This document shows positions 1 through 7,788 of a stretch of 64,000 bases of DNA, one piece after another. The stretch covers positions 1-64,000 of the forward strand of contig NZ_BDBQ01000040.1 in the NCBI RefSeq assembly GCF_001613065.1, read 5' to 3'. The first letter of the stretch is position 1. Every line of letters starts with the position of its first letter. Position numbers and translations under genes: made by a program. A model generated the notes under the pieces. The model made no database searches. It saw nothing but the letters and a program-made list of their open reading frames with translations, and had not been told where the DNA came from. This DNA comes from Nocardia miyunensis NBRC 108239 (lineage in GTDB: Bacteria; Actinomycetota; Actinomycetes; Mycobacteriales; Mycobacteriaceae).

Positions 1-29
1 CAAGGACCGTCGAGAACTGTGCTGCCCAT
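1..29 (-). CDS. 5' end of a gene leaving the left edge
   Basis: Reading leftwards, an ATG at 29-27 follows a strong ribosome site (GGGAGG, 6 bases upstream) and opens MGSTVLDGP before the window ends. Only nine codons are visible, so no function can be given. The ribosome site is the reason to believe it. Bases 30-306 between it and the ureohydrolase stop show no convincing gene. Confidence 0.45.
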
Positions 30-306
30 GAGTTTCCTCCCGATCGTGTCGGTTCCGGGAAGGGATTCGCCGAGTTCGGGGGGTAATCGCACCGCATTGA
101 TCCCGGATATCTTGCGTGACACCGCGCATCGCGGAGCGGGGCCCGATACAGGGTTCGCGCATCGTTGCTCGAACGGAAGAACTGTCTCGACGAGACCGTG
201 GGTGCGAGTCTAGTTTCGATCGCGGGTTCGTGGGCCGGGCCGAGAGTTACAGCTCGTTAAGTGTGTGCAAACAACCGACGCGGGACACTCCTGGGGGACC
301 GAAGGT

Positions 307-1251
307 TCATCTCGGAAAGGTCCGCGCGGCCATCGCGGACAGCAGTTCGTATGCCACGTGGGCAGCGGCGATACCGGTGATCTCGGCGTGGTCGTAGGCA
401 GGGGCCACCTCGACGATATCCGCGCCGACCAGGTTCGCCTCGCCGAAAGCCCGGAGCATGTGCAGTAGCTCGCGGCTGGTCATCCCGCCTGCCTCGGGCG
501 TTCCGGTGCCGGGGGCGTGGGCCGGATCCAGCACGTCGATGTCGACCGAGACGTACACCGGCCGATCCCCGATCCGCGCGCGCATCCGCTCGACGGCCGC
601 CGCGATGCCGTCGATCTCGATCTCCGGACTGGTGACCGCGGTGAAGCCGAGGCCGCTGTCGGCGGCGAGATCCCCCTCGCCGTAGAGCGGCCCGCGAATG
701 CCGATGTGCATACTCGCCTCTCGGTCGATCAGCCCCTCCTCCGAGGCACGCCGGAACGGGGTGCCGTGCGTGTGGGACGCGCCGAAATACGTGTCCCAGG
801 TGTCCAGGTGAGCGTCGAAATGCACGACCGCGACCGGGCCGTGCCGCCGTGCGGCCGAGCGCAGCAGTGGCAGGGCGATGGTGTGATCGCCGCCGATGGT
901 CAGCAGCCGGGCTCCGGATCCGGTGAGAGCATCTGCGCCGCTTTCGATCTCGGCGATGGCCGCGGCGATGTCGAACGGATTGCAGGCCAGATCGCCCGCG
1001 TCGCAGACCTGCAGCGAGTCGAACGGTGCGACGCCGACCGCGGGGTTGTAGGGGCGCAGCAACTTCGACGAGGCGCGCACATGCCCCGGCCCGAACCGAG
1101 CGCCCGGACGATAGCTGACCCCGCTGTCGAACGGGACACCGACGATCGCTACGTCCGCGGCCCCCACCTCGTCGATGCGCGGCAGCCGCGCGAACGTCGC
1201 GGGCCCGCCGAAGCGCGGCACGGTAGTGGCATCGACCGGTCCGATCGTCAT
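307..1251 (-). CDS. agmatinase-like ureohydrolase
   Basis: A 314-residue member of the arginase/agmatinase family, cytosolic binuclear-manganese enzymes that cleave a guanidino or amidino group to release urea. The metal-binding signatures are complete: GGDHT at about 120-124, DAHLD at 146-150 and SVDIDVLDP near 230. Length and the N-terminal VGVPFDSG segment fit agmatinase-type rather than arginase-type members. AGGAG lies 8 bases before the ATG. It is the last gene of the eight-gene minus operon, 48 bases after the aldolase, so its true substrate is probably a downstream intermediate of whatever the importer takes up. Agmatine, guanidinobutyrate or another guanidino acid are all possible; sequence alone does not choose. 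Confidence 0.88.
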   Translation of the reverse strand: MTIGPVDATTVPRFGGPATFARLPRIDEVGAADVAIVGVPFDSGVSYRPGARFGPGHVRASSKLLRPYNPAVGVAPFDSLQVCDAGDLACNPFDIAAAIAEIESGADALTGSGARLLTIGGDHTIALPLLRSAARRHGPVAVVHFDAHLDTWDTYFGASHTHGTPFRRASEEGLIDREASMHIGIRGPLYGEGDLAADSGLGFTAVTSPEIEIDGIAAAVERMRARIGDRPVYVSVDIDVLDPAHAPGTGTPEAGGMTSRELLHMLRAFGEANLVGADIVEVAPAYDHAEITGIAAAHVAYELLSAMAARTFPR

Positions 1252-1299
1252 GGTCGGGATCTCCTCAGCGATAGTAGGTTGGGCACGGCGCAGGCGAAT

Positions 1300-2067
1300 T
1301 CAGTCCGCGTAGCGCGGGTCGATCCGGTCGAGCAGCCGCAGCAGCGCCGCCCAGGCCATGTCGTAGGCGGCGGGGTCGGTGAAGTCGTCATCGATGTCCG
1401 CACCGGCCAGTTGCCGGGCACTGCGCTCGCAGACATCCGCAGCAGGCAGGTTCAGCGTCCCGGTGGCCGCCGCGCTCACCTGGATCTCGCACGCCCGATT
1501 CAAATAGAACATGCGCAGAAATGCCTGTGCCGCAGTCGTTCCCACGGTCAGCAACCCGTGGTTACGCAGGATCAGCGCGGGGTGCACACCGAGATCGGCC
1601 ACCAGGCGAGCCTGTTCGTCCAGGCTCAGCGCGACGCCCTCGTAGTCGTGGTAACCGACCCGGTCGTAGAACTCCATCGACATCTGGTTCACCGGCAGCA
1701 GCCCCTCGACGGTCGCCGCGACCGCACACCCGGCCCGGGTATGGGTATGCAGCACGCAATGCGCGTCGGGCCGGGCGGCGTGCACCGCGGCGTGAATGAC
1801 GAACCCGGCCGGATTCACCGGATGCCCGGTCTGCCGCTGCGCAATCCCATCCGGGCCGACAACCACCAGGTTCGAGGCGGTGATCTCCTCGAACAGCAGA
1901 CCGTACGGATTGATCAGGAATCGTGCTTCGGGTCCGGGCAGGCGCAGCGAAATGTGGGTGAATATCAAGTCGGTCATCCCGAAGTGCGCAACCAGTCGAT
2001 ACACCGCCGCGAGCTCGCGCCGCAACCGCTGTTCGGTTGCGGCGCCGGACGGGGACTCCGCGTGCAT
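1300..2067 (-). CDS. class II aldolase/adducin-family protein
   Basis: A 255-residue class II aldolase-fold protein, the family of fuculose-phosphate aldolase and related zinc enzymes that cleave or epimerise hydroxylated carbon chains. The metal-binding HTHT motif (VLHTHTRAG) and the late RNHG motif that supplies a further histidine are present. The start at 2067 is chosen because GGAGG precedes it by 7 bases and the ATG shares one base with the TGA of the Rieske gene (TGATG), implying translational coupling. In this operon it could cleave the hydroxylated product of the Rieske enzyme; this is inference. A decarboxylase or dehydratase role within the same fold is also possible. Confidence 0.85.
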   Translation of the reverse strand: MHAESPSGAATEQRLRRELAAVYRLVAHFGMTDLIFTHISLRLPGPEARFLINPYGLLFEEITASNLVVVGPDGIAQRQTGHPVNPAGFVIHAAVHAARPDAHCVLHTHTRAGCAVAATVEGLLPVNQMSMEFYDRVGYHDYEGVALSLDEQARLVADLGVHPALILRNHGLLTVGTTAAQAFLRMFYLNRACEIQVSAAATGTLNLPAADVCERSARQLAGADIDDDFTDPAAYDMAWAALLRLLDRIDPRYAD

Positions 2068-3281
2068 CAGTACCCTCCCATCCGCTTCGCCACGCGCTGC
2101 TGGAACAGCGCGGTGACCTGATCCCAGTGCGAGACGAGGTTCGTCGCGTCGGCGGCCGGTGAGTGCCGGCCGGCCTGCAGGCGTTGCAGGATCGGCAGAT
2201 CCTGCTCGTTGACCCGCCACAGCACCTCGGTCAGTTGCTCGCGCGCGGGCTCGAATTCCGCACCGGCGGCCGCGGAGTCGACGAAGACCGCCATATGTTC
2301 CACGGTGCGATCCGGCGCGAGCGGGTGATATCCGATCACCTGGAACCAGTCGGCCTCGAGGAACAGCAGTGCATTGGGAAAGACGCAGAAGATGTCCTGG
2401 CGCTCGAGCCGCTCCGCGGGCACATCCCCCAGCCATGGCAGTACCCGATCGGTCTTGTCGGCCTTGCCCACCGCCCCGCGCGGATAGCTGCCGCCCATGA
2501 TGTCCGGGTGCAGTGCCACATCGTCCACGTCCAGCGCGGCGGTCACGGCACCGACCTGCGGGTGCACGAACGGCAGATGGTAGAAGTCGAGGAAGTTCTC
2601 CACCACCAGCTTCCAGTTCGCCGCCACGTCGTAGCGACGCTCCCCGGCCAGGTTCAGGCGGCCGAAATCGATATGGTCCCAGCGGGTCAGCAGCGGCGCG
2701 AGCCGCTCTCCGAAGTCCCGCGCACAGACTTGCGGGTCGGTGTGCGCCGCCGACAGATCGACGAAGACCATGCCCGCCCAGACGTGGCAGGCCACGGGCA
2801 ACAAGCCGAGCGTCGCGGCCACTTCCGGCTCCACCTTCGCCCCGCGCTCGCGCCCGTAATACGGTGCGGTGGACAGTGATCCGTCCAGCCGATAGGCCCA
2901 GCAGTGATAGGCGCACTGCAGGCGCCGGTGCACGACCAGCGGCTCCTCGGTCAGGGCCATCCCGCGATGACGGCAGGAGTTGTGGAACACCCGGATCCGG
3001 TCGTCGTCACCGCGAACCATCAGCAGCGGTTTGCCACCGATCGTGATCGGATGCACCGCACCGGGTTCGGCGAGCCAGTGCGCGTAGCCCGCCCACACCC
3101 AGCCGGCCGAGAAGAGGCGGTCCTGCTCGAGCGCGAACTCCGCCGCGCCGGTATAGGCGCGGGCCGGCAACAGCGCACGGCCGTCGGGCCGATCCGGCAG
3201 CGGGCCGTCGACGACGACGTTCCCCAGCGAAGTGGTCCGTCCGGGCAGCGGACATACCGTATCGCTCGTGTGACTGGACAT
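2067..3281 (-). CDS. Rieske non-heme iron oxygenase, large subunit
   Basis: A 404-residue ring-hydroxylating-type oxygenase alpha subunit. The Rieske 2Fe-2S ligands are C103-x-H105 and C123-x2-H126, with 17 residues between the pairs as usual. The catalytic iron site is E228-N-x2-D232-x2-H235-x4-H240. This architecture serves aromatic dioxygenases but also N-demethylases of glycine betaine, stachydrine and carnitine and hydroxylases of amino acids. The aliphatic neighbours favour hydroxylation or demethylation of an amino-acid-like substrate. No dedicated ferredoxin or reductase lies in the operon, so electrons must come from elsewhere. GAGGAG precedes the ATG at 3281; the isomerase stop is 8 bases upstream. 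Confidence 0.9.
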   Translation of the reverse strand: MSSHTSDTVCPLPGRTTSLGNVVVDGPLPDRPDGRALLPARAYTGAAEFALEQDRLFSAGWVWAGYAHWLAEPGAVHPITIGGKPLLMVRGDDDRIRVFHNSCRHRGMALTEEPLVVHRRLQCAYHCWAYRLDGSLSTAPYYGRERGAKVEPEVAATLGLLPVACHVWAGMVFVDLSAAHTDPQVCARDFGERLAPLLTRWDHIDFGRLNLAGERRYDVAANWKLVVENFLDFYHLPFVHPQVGAVTAALDVDDVALHPDIMGGSYPRGAVGKADKTDRVLPWLGDVPAERLERQDIFCVFPNALLFLEADWFQVIGYHPLAPDRTVEHMAVFVDSAAAGAEFEPAREQLTEVLWRVNEQDLPILQRLQAGRHSPAADATNLVSHWDQVTALFQQRVAKRMGGY

Positions 3282-3289
3282 ATTTCTCC

Positions 3290-4156
3290 TCAGGACGAGA
3301 TCCGCCCGAGGTGCGCGGCGGCGTATGCGGCCATCGCGCGCTCGCGCAGGGTCAGGGTGTCGGCCCACCGATCGGACAGTTCACGGCCGTCGCGGTCGGT
3401 GATGGCGTAGGGGGTGGTGCCGAGTTCGGTGCAGAACAGCACCGGTTCGGAGTCGGCCGTGCTCGCGCGCCGCTCCAGGATGGCGTCGAAGGCCCGGACC
3501 CACCATTGCTCGAACAACGCTTCCCATTCGCGGTGCTGCGGGAAGCCGAGCGGTATCTGCACCTGGCAGCGGGTGGCTATGCGGCCCTGCACCGATTCCG
3601 CGCGCGCGAACAGCCGCTCGAGGTGGCCCTCGATCTCCGCGGTGGGCGGCACCGGGAATTCGCTACCGCAGACGTAGTGCGACAGGTCGATCGCGAGCCG
3701 CACCTGCTCGTCGAGCTCGCCCAGCAGCCTTGTGGTGCGGCGCATGTCGTCGGTGAGCGTGTTCCGGTGCGTCTCGAGCTGCATCGCCACGCCCGCCTCC
3801 GCACATCGGCGGAACCAGCGGTGCACAGCCCCGGCGACGGCGGCGTCCTCTCCGAAAATACAGCCGCACACCACCATCCGGTACGCGCCGATGCATTCGG
3901 CGTAACGCAGCGCGGCATCCAGATCGACATCGCTGGAGACGAAGGCGAAAACCAGCGCACCCAGCCCGCGTTCACGCAGCAGCGGAGCCAGGGCGGCCGC
4001 CTCGGGCCGGCGGCGAGCACCCAAGTCCACCGCTGCGCCATCGAATCCGGCCGCCGCCAGCCGGTCCAACTGCTCACCGAGCGTCCACGGCTCACCCCGG
4101 TACGGCAGGTCCTCCATGGCCCACAGCGAGTTGTAGATCTCCAGCGCGACAGTCAT
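3290..4156 (-). CDS. sugar phosphate isomerase/epimerase-like TIM-barrel protein
   Basis: A 288-residue protein of the xylose-isomerase-like TIM-barrel superfamily. Recognisable elements are the early FDGAAVDLG strand, LETHRN in the middle (metal-liganding glutamate region) and the AIDLSHYVCG segment that usually carries an aspartate and histidine ligand. The superfamily includes isomerases, epimerases and dehydratases, so no specific reaction can be assigned. Its ATG overlaps the stop of the dehydrogenase by four bases (ATGA at 4153-4156), so it is translationally coupled. A plausible role is interconverting a hydroxy- or keto-acid made by its operon partners. Confidence 0.75.
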   Translation of the reverse strand: MTVALEIYNSLWAMEDLPYRGEPWTLGEQLDRLAAAGFDGAAVDLGARRRPEAAALAPLLRERGLGALVFAFVSSDVDLDAALRYAECIGAYRMVVCGCIFGEDAAVAGAVHRWFRRCAEAGVAMQLETHRNTLTDDMRRTTRLLGELDEQVRLAIDLSHYVCGSEFPVPPTAEIEGHLERLFARAESVQGRIATRCQVQIPLGFPQHREWEALFEQWWVRAFDAILERRASTADSEPVLFCTELGTTPYAITDRDGRELSDRWADTLTLRERAMAAYAAAHLGRISS

Positions 4157-5127
4157 CGAGGCCCCCGCGGACTCACACCGCACCGGATCGCGGGCGGCTC
4201 GAGCGGACGTCCGGTGCGCTGCCAGTGCACAACGTTGCGCGCCTGGGTCAGGATGTAATCGCGGGCCGTCGCGTCGGACAGGTATGCCACGTGCGGGGTC
4301 AGCAGCACATTCGGATGTTCGGCGAGCCGGTCGCCGGCGGGGGGCGGCTCGGTGCCCAGGACATCGAGGGCCGCGCCGGCGAGGTGGCCGAGGTCGAGCG
4401 CATCGGCCAGCGCCCGCGCGTCGACGATGCCGCCACGCGAGACGTTGATCAGCCAGGAGCCCCGGGGCATCCGTCCGATCAGATCGGCGTCGAAGAGCCC
4501 AGAAGTGGCTCTGGTCAGCGGTAGATGGATGGACACCACATCCGAGCGAGCGACCAGATCCTCGAGCGACGTCCCGGTGACACCGGGCACGGACCGGCCC
4601 GGCCGGTCGAAGCCCAGGACGGTCTCGACCGAACCAACCGCGAATTCGGCGACCTCGGCGCCGATCCGGCCGAGACCGACCAGCCCCAACGTCAGCTCGG
4701 ACAGGCGTCTCGGACCGTGAACCGGACGCTCCAGCCAGCCGCGCCCGCGCCGTGCGAAGAAGTCCAGCCGCCGCACCGCGGCCAGGATCAGAGCCCAGGT
4801 GTGGGTGGCCACCTCCGCGGTCGCGATGTCCCCGACGGTTGCGACCCGGATGCCTCGTGCGGCAGCGGCATCCACGTCGATGCTGTCGTGGCCGCGGGAC
4901 AGGACCGAGATGATGCGCAGCCGCGGCAGGCGCGCGAGCAGGGCGGCATCGATCGGCGCGAAGCCCGCCAGCAACGCGGTGGCCCGCGCCGCCGAGGCGG
5001 CGATCTCGCCAGGATCGTGGGTTTCGAGCACACGGACCTCGAATCCCGCGGACTCCAGAAGCGCCACCCCGGGGGCAGGATCGAGGTCGCTGAGGTCGGT
5101 GTAGACCGCCAGTGGTCTGTCGGGCAT
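4153..5127 (-). CDS. D-2-hydroxyacid dehydrogenase family protein
   Basis: A 324-residue NAD(P)-dependent 2-hydroxyacid dehydrogenase (phosphoglycerate/formate dehydrogenase superfamily). The nucleotide-binding loop GLGRIG is at 151-156. The catalytic arginine is in NVSRGG, the glutamate in LGTEPP and the histidine in TPHVAY. It would interconvert a D-2-hydroxyacid and a 2-oxoacid in the cytosol. The ATG at 5127 is preferred over upstream starts because GAGGA lies 9-10 bases before it. It follows the transporter ATPase by 62 bases and overlaps the next gene by four. In the operon it probably handles the carbon skeleton after transamination or oxidation of the imported compound. Confidence 0.87.
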   Translation of the reverse strand: MPDRPLAVYTDLSDLDPAPGVALLESAGFEVRVLETHDPGEIAASAARATALLAGFAPIDAALLARLPRLRIISVLSRGHDSIDVDAAAARGIRVATVGDIATAEVATHTWALILAAVRRLDFFARRGRGWLERPVHGPRRLSELTLGLVGLGRIGAEVAEFAVGSVETVLGFDRPGRSVPGVTGTSLEDLVARSDVVSIHLPLTRATSGLFDADLIGRMPRGSWLINVSRGGIVDARALADALDLGHLAGAALDVLGTEPPPAGDRLAEHPNVLLTPHVAYLSDATARDYILTQARNVVHWQRTGRPLEPPAIRCGVSPRGPR

Positions 5128-5189
5128 GGGTATCGGTCCTCGCGGGAGTCGACGGTTTCGGGATGCACGTGAGGCAATGACGCTGCGCG

Positions 5190-5960
5190 TCAATGGATGT
5201 GGGACAGGAACGCTCGGGTGCGCTCGTGCGCGGGCTGGGTGAAGAACTGCTCCGGCGCGGCCTGCTCGACGATGCCGCCCGAGTCGAACAGCGCCACCTC
5301 GTGCGCCACCCGGCGCGCGAAACGAGTCTCGTGCGTGACCACTACCATCGTCATCCCTTGTGCGGCAAGATCTTCCATCACGGAGAGCACCTCGTTGACC
5401 AGTTCCGGATCCAGCGCGGAGGTCGGCTCGTCGAACAGCATCACCGACGGCTCGAGCACGAGCGCCCGGGCGATGGCGACCCGCTGTTGCTGCCCGCCGG
5501 ACAGCTCGGAGGGATAGTGGCGCACATGCCCGGCCATGCCGACCCGCTCGAGCATCGACCGGGCCCGCTCGGCGGCCTCGGACCTGCTCAGCCCCCGCAC
5601 CGCGGTCAGCCCCAGCATGACGTTGTGCAGCACGTCCAGATGCGCGAACAGGTTGAATCGCTGGAACACCATTCCGATATCGGCGCGCTGGCGAGCCAGT
5701 CGCCGCTCGGGCATCGGCGCCCGGTTCCCGCCGCGACCCGTCTCGACGCCGATCTCTCTGCCGTGCAACAGGATCGAACCTTCGTCGGCTTGTTCGAGCA
5801 GCGACATCAGCCGCAGCATCGTGGATTTGCCGGATCCCGAGGGGCCCAGCACGGCCTTCACCTGCCCGGGCGCGATGGCGAAGTCGACACCGTCCAGAAT
5901 CAGGTTGTGGCCGTAGCTCTTGCGCAGACCCACGGTCTGCAGCAATGGAGTGGCGTTCAA
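5190..5960 (-). CDS. polar amino-acid ABC transporter ATPase (GlnQ-like)
   Basis: A 256-residue ATP-binding subunit of the amino-acid import family. It has Walker A GPSGSGKST at 39-47, Q-loop at Q100, signature LSGGQ at 153-157, Walker B VMLFDEP at 173-179 and the H-loop in VVVTHET. The start is taken as TTG at 5960, which overlaps the permease stop by four bases (TTGA) and places the first strand where the family has it; no ATG is available upstream of Walker A. The weak TTG start may lower its yield relative to the permease. With the next two genes it forms a complete inner-membrane importer. Confidence 0.9.
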   Translation of the reverse strand: MNATPLLQTVGLRKSYGHNLILDGVDFAIAPGQVKAVLGPSGSGKSTMLRLMSLLEQADEGSILLHGREIGVETGRGGNRAPMPERRLARQRADIGMVFQRFNLFAHLDVLHNVMLGLTAVRGLSRSEAAERARSMLERVGMAGHVRHYPSELSGGQQQRVAIARALVLEPSVMLFDEPTSALDPELVNEVLSVMEDLAAQGMTMVVVTHETRFARRVAHEVALFDSGGIVEQAAPEQFFTQPAHERTRAFLSHIH

Positions 5961-6700
5961 ACCTTCACCGCGTCTTTCTGTGTAGCAGTCTTCCGTTCGA
6001 CGGCCCCGGGCGCGGCGGACCCCGTGGACACCCAGCGATACCGGCGCTCGATGAGGCTTTGCAGGCCCATCAGGGCGCTGACGATCACCAGGTAGTGGAC
6101 GAGCGCGGCGCTGTAGTACTCGGCGTAGCGAAAGGTCGCCGAGACCTCGTTCTGGGCGCTGGTCAGCAGTTCGCGCAGCGAGATCACCGAGGCGAGGGAG
6201 GTGTACTTGAGCATCGCGATGAACTCGTTGCCGGTCGGCGGCAGCGCCACCTTGACCGCTTGCGGCAGAACGACCTTCAGCAGCACCCGATGGGGCGGCA
6301 GGCCGATCGCACGCGCCGCCAGATGCTGCCCCTCGTCCACGCTCGACAGCGCCGAGCGCAGAATCTCGGCCATATACGCGGCCTCGACCACGGCGAATCC
6401 GAGGAATCCAGCGATGAACGGAGTGAACCAGCTCTCCCGCAGGCTCGGGAACAGTTGCGGCCCGGCGTTCCAGATGATCAGCAACACCAGCAGCGTCGGA
6501 ATCGCCCGGAAGAACCACACGTAGGCGCCGCCGAGCGCCCGCAGCACCCGGTTCCGTCCGATCCGCATCAGCGCCACCCCGAAACCGAGCAGGGTTGCCA
6601 CCACCATCGAGACGGCGGCCAGCGCGAGCGACAGCCACGCGCCGTGCAGGAATTGTGCCGAGGTCAGCGCCGTCCAGAAGATGTGGGTGTCGAACGTCAT
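5957..6700 (-). CDS. polar amino-acid ABC transporter permease
   Basis: A 247-residue HisM/GlnP-type inner-membrane permease with about five hydrophobic segments. The coupling EAA-loop region (SSVDEGQHLAARAIGLP, then VVLPQAVKVALPP) contacts the ATPase. The N-terminal gate region FFRAIPTLLVLL is typical of amino-acid importers. The ATG shares one base with the TAA of the binding-protein gene (TAATG at 6702-6698). It carries both permease roles as a homodimer, since no second permease is present. Confidence 0.9.
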   Translation of the reverse strand: MTFDTHIFWTALTSAQFLHGAWLSLALAAVSMVVATLLGFGVALMRIGRNRVLRALGGAYVWFFRAIPTLLVLLIIWNAGPQLFPSLRESWFTPFIAGFLGFAVVEAAYMAEILRSALSSVDEGQHLAARAIGLPPHRVLLKVVLPQAVKVALPPTGNEFIAMLKYTSLASVISLRELLTSAQNEVSATFRYAEYYSAALVHYLVIVSALMGLQSLIERRYRWVSTGSAAPGAVERKTATQKDAVKV

Positions 6701-7539
6701 TACGCGCCACCGCGGTGGATCCGTGCTGGGTCGAGCCCGTACTTGGCGGCCAGAGCACCCAGCGTGCCGTTGGCGGCCAGGGTGGCCACGGCCGCGGCCA
6801 CCGGCTTGCTCAGCGGCGAGCCCTTGCGGGTGAAAACACCGAATGTCGTTTCCGCGGAGAAGATTCCGGGTGCGGACACCAGCGCGCCACTGGACTTCGC
6901 GACCATGTCGACGGTCGCGACATCGGTCTCTATCAGCGCATCGGCCTTGCCGTTGGTCACAGCCGCAACGGTTTCCGCTGTCTTCGGATACGCCTGTACG
7001 GTGATCGGCGCCTTGCCCGCCGCGGTGAACCCGGCCGAGAGCTGGTGCAGGGTTTTCTCGTTGGCGCCACCGCCCTGCACGGCAACGGTCTTGCCGGACA
7101 GATCGTCGGCGGACTTGATCCGGGAATCCCCGGTCCGCACGATCAGGCCGGGGCCGGTCCGCAGGAAGGGCGCCGCATCGGCCACCGCGGTGCGTTCGGG
7201 GCTGACGTACAGCGCCGACCACAGCACATCGCAACGCTGGGCCTGCAGCGCGGGCATGAGCCCGTCGAAGGCGGTGACCTGCCAGCTCACCTTCACCTTC
7301 CACAGATCCGCCAGGGCCCGGGCACCGTCGGAGTCGAAGCCGGTCGGATCGGTGGTGTCTGCGCCCTTGAAGTACTCCATCGGCGGATATTCCGGATCGG
7401 TACAGAACCTGACCTCGCCGCCGCGGATCAGCCCGGCGGGCGCCGCGCCGCTGGCCGCACTTCCGGCGGATCCACCACCGCAACCGGCGATCAGCAACGC
7501 CATACCCGATCCCATCGCCACCAGACCCAGCTTTTTCAT
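6700..7539 (-). CDS. amino-acid ABC transporter substrate-binding lipoprotein
   Basis: A 279-residue family-3 solute-binding protein that captures substrate outside the membrane. A short positively charged start (MKK), a hydrophobic stretch and the lipobox LLIAGC with cysteine at 20 mark it as a lipoprotein. FCTDPEYPPMEYF, AFDGLMPALQ and TVAVQGGG are family-3 signatures. The sequence LWSALYVSPERT occupies the region that in arginine or glutamine binders contacts the alpha-amino group. AGGAG sits 11 bases before the ATG. It is the first gene of the operon, and its specificity would define the pathway substrate. Confidence 0.9.
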   Translation of the reverse strand: MKKLGLVAMGSGMALLIAGCGGGSAGSAASGAAPAGLIRGGEVRFCTDPEYPPMEYFKGADTTDPTGFDSDGARALADLWKVKVSWQVTAFDGLMPALQAQRCDVLWSALYVSPERTAVADAAPFLRTGPGLIVRTGDSRIKSADDLSGKTVAVQGGGANEKTLHQLSAGFTAAGKAPITVQAYPKTAETVAAVTNGKADALIETDVATVDMVAKSSGALVSAPGIFSAETTFGVFTRKGSPLSKPVAAAVATLAANGTLGALAAKYGLDPARIHRGGA

Positions 7540-7675
7540 CTGCTCAATCTCCTGCCAGTGCTGCGGCGTTATGGATAAAGTTCCCGCGCCGATCCTGCTC
7601 ATCTCGATTGAGTAGCACCATAGAAACTGCGATAGGTTCGGTCCATAGGGGAAACCGGGATCCAGACATCGCTAA

Positions 7676-7757
7676 TTGATTTTTGGACAAGATGATCGGC
7701 ACACCCTCGGAAGTATCAGCATCGAAGGGAGAGTCATCTTGACGATAGGAAAATCAA
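7676..7757. promoter_or_regulatory. long imperfect inverted repeat between importer operon and Lrp-type gene
   Basis: Arms at 7676-7695 and 7734-7757 share an outer TTGATTTT/AAAATCAA block and an inner CAAGATGA/TCATCTTG block, with four extra bases in the right arm. The centre lies near 7715, between the two divergent genes. Lrp/AsnC regulators bind such spaced AT-richer inverted repeats, so this is the natural operator candidate for the regulator at 7789. That it binds that protein is inference. Confidence 0.55.
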
Positions 7758-7788
7758 CACCGCTCCGGTCGGCGATTGTTAAGTTCCG

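Noticed and set aside
517..2121. A 534-codon plus-strand frame opposite the ureohydrolase and aldolase
   Set aside because: It is the mirror of conserved genes with clear motifs and ribosome sites; composition is Arg/Pro/Gly-rich as expected for antisense high-GC frames.
5945..7615. Long plus-strand frame over the importer genes
   Set aside because: Antisense to permease and binding-protein genes; no ribosome site or domain.
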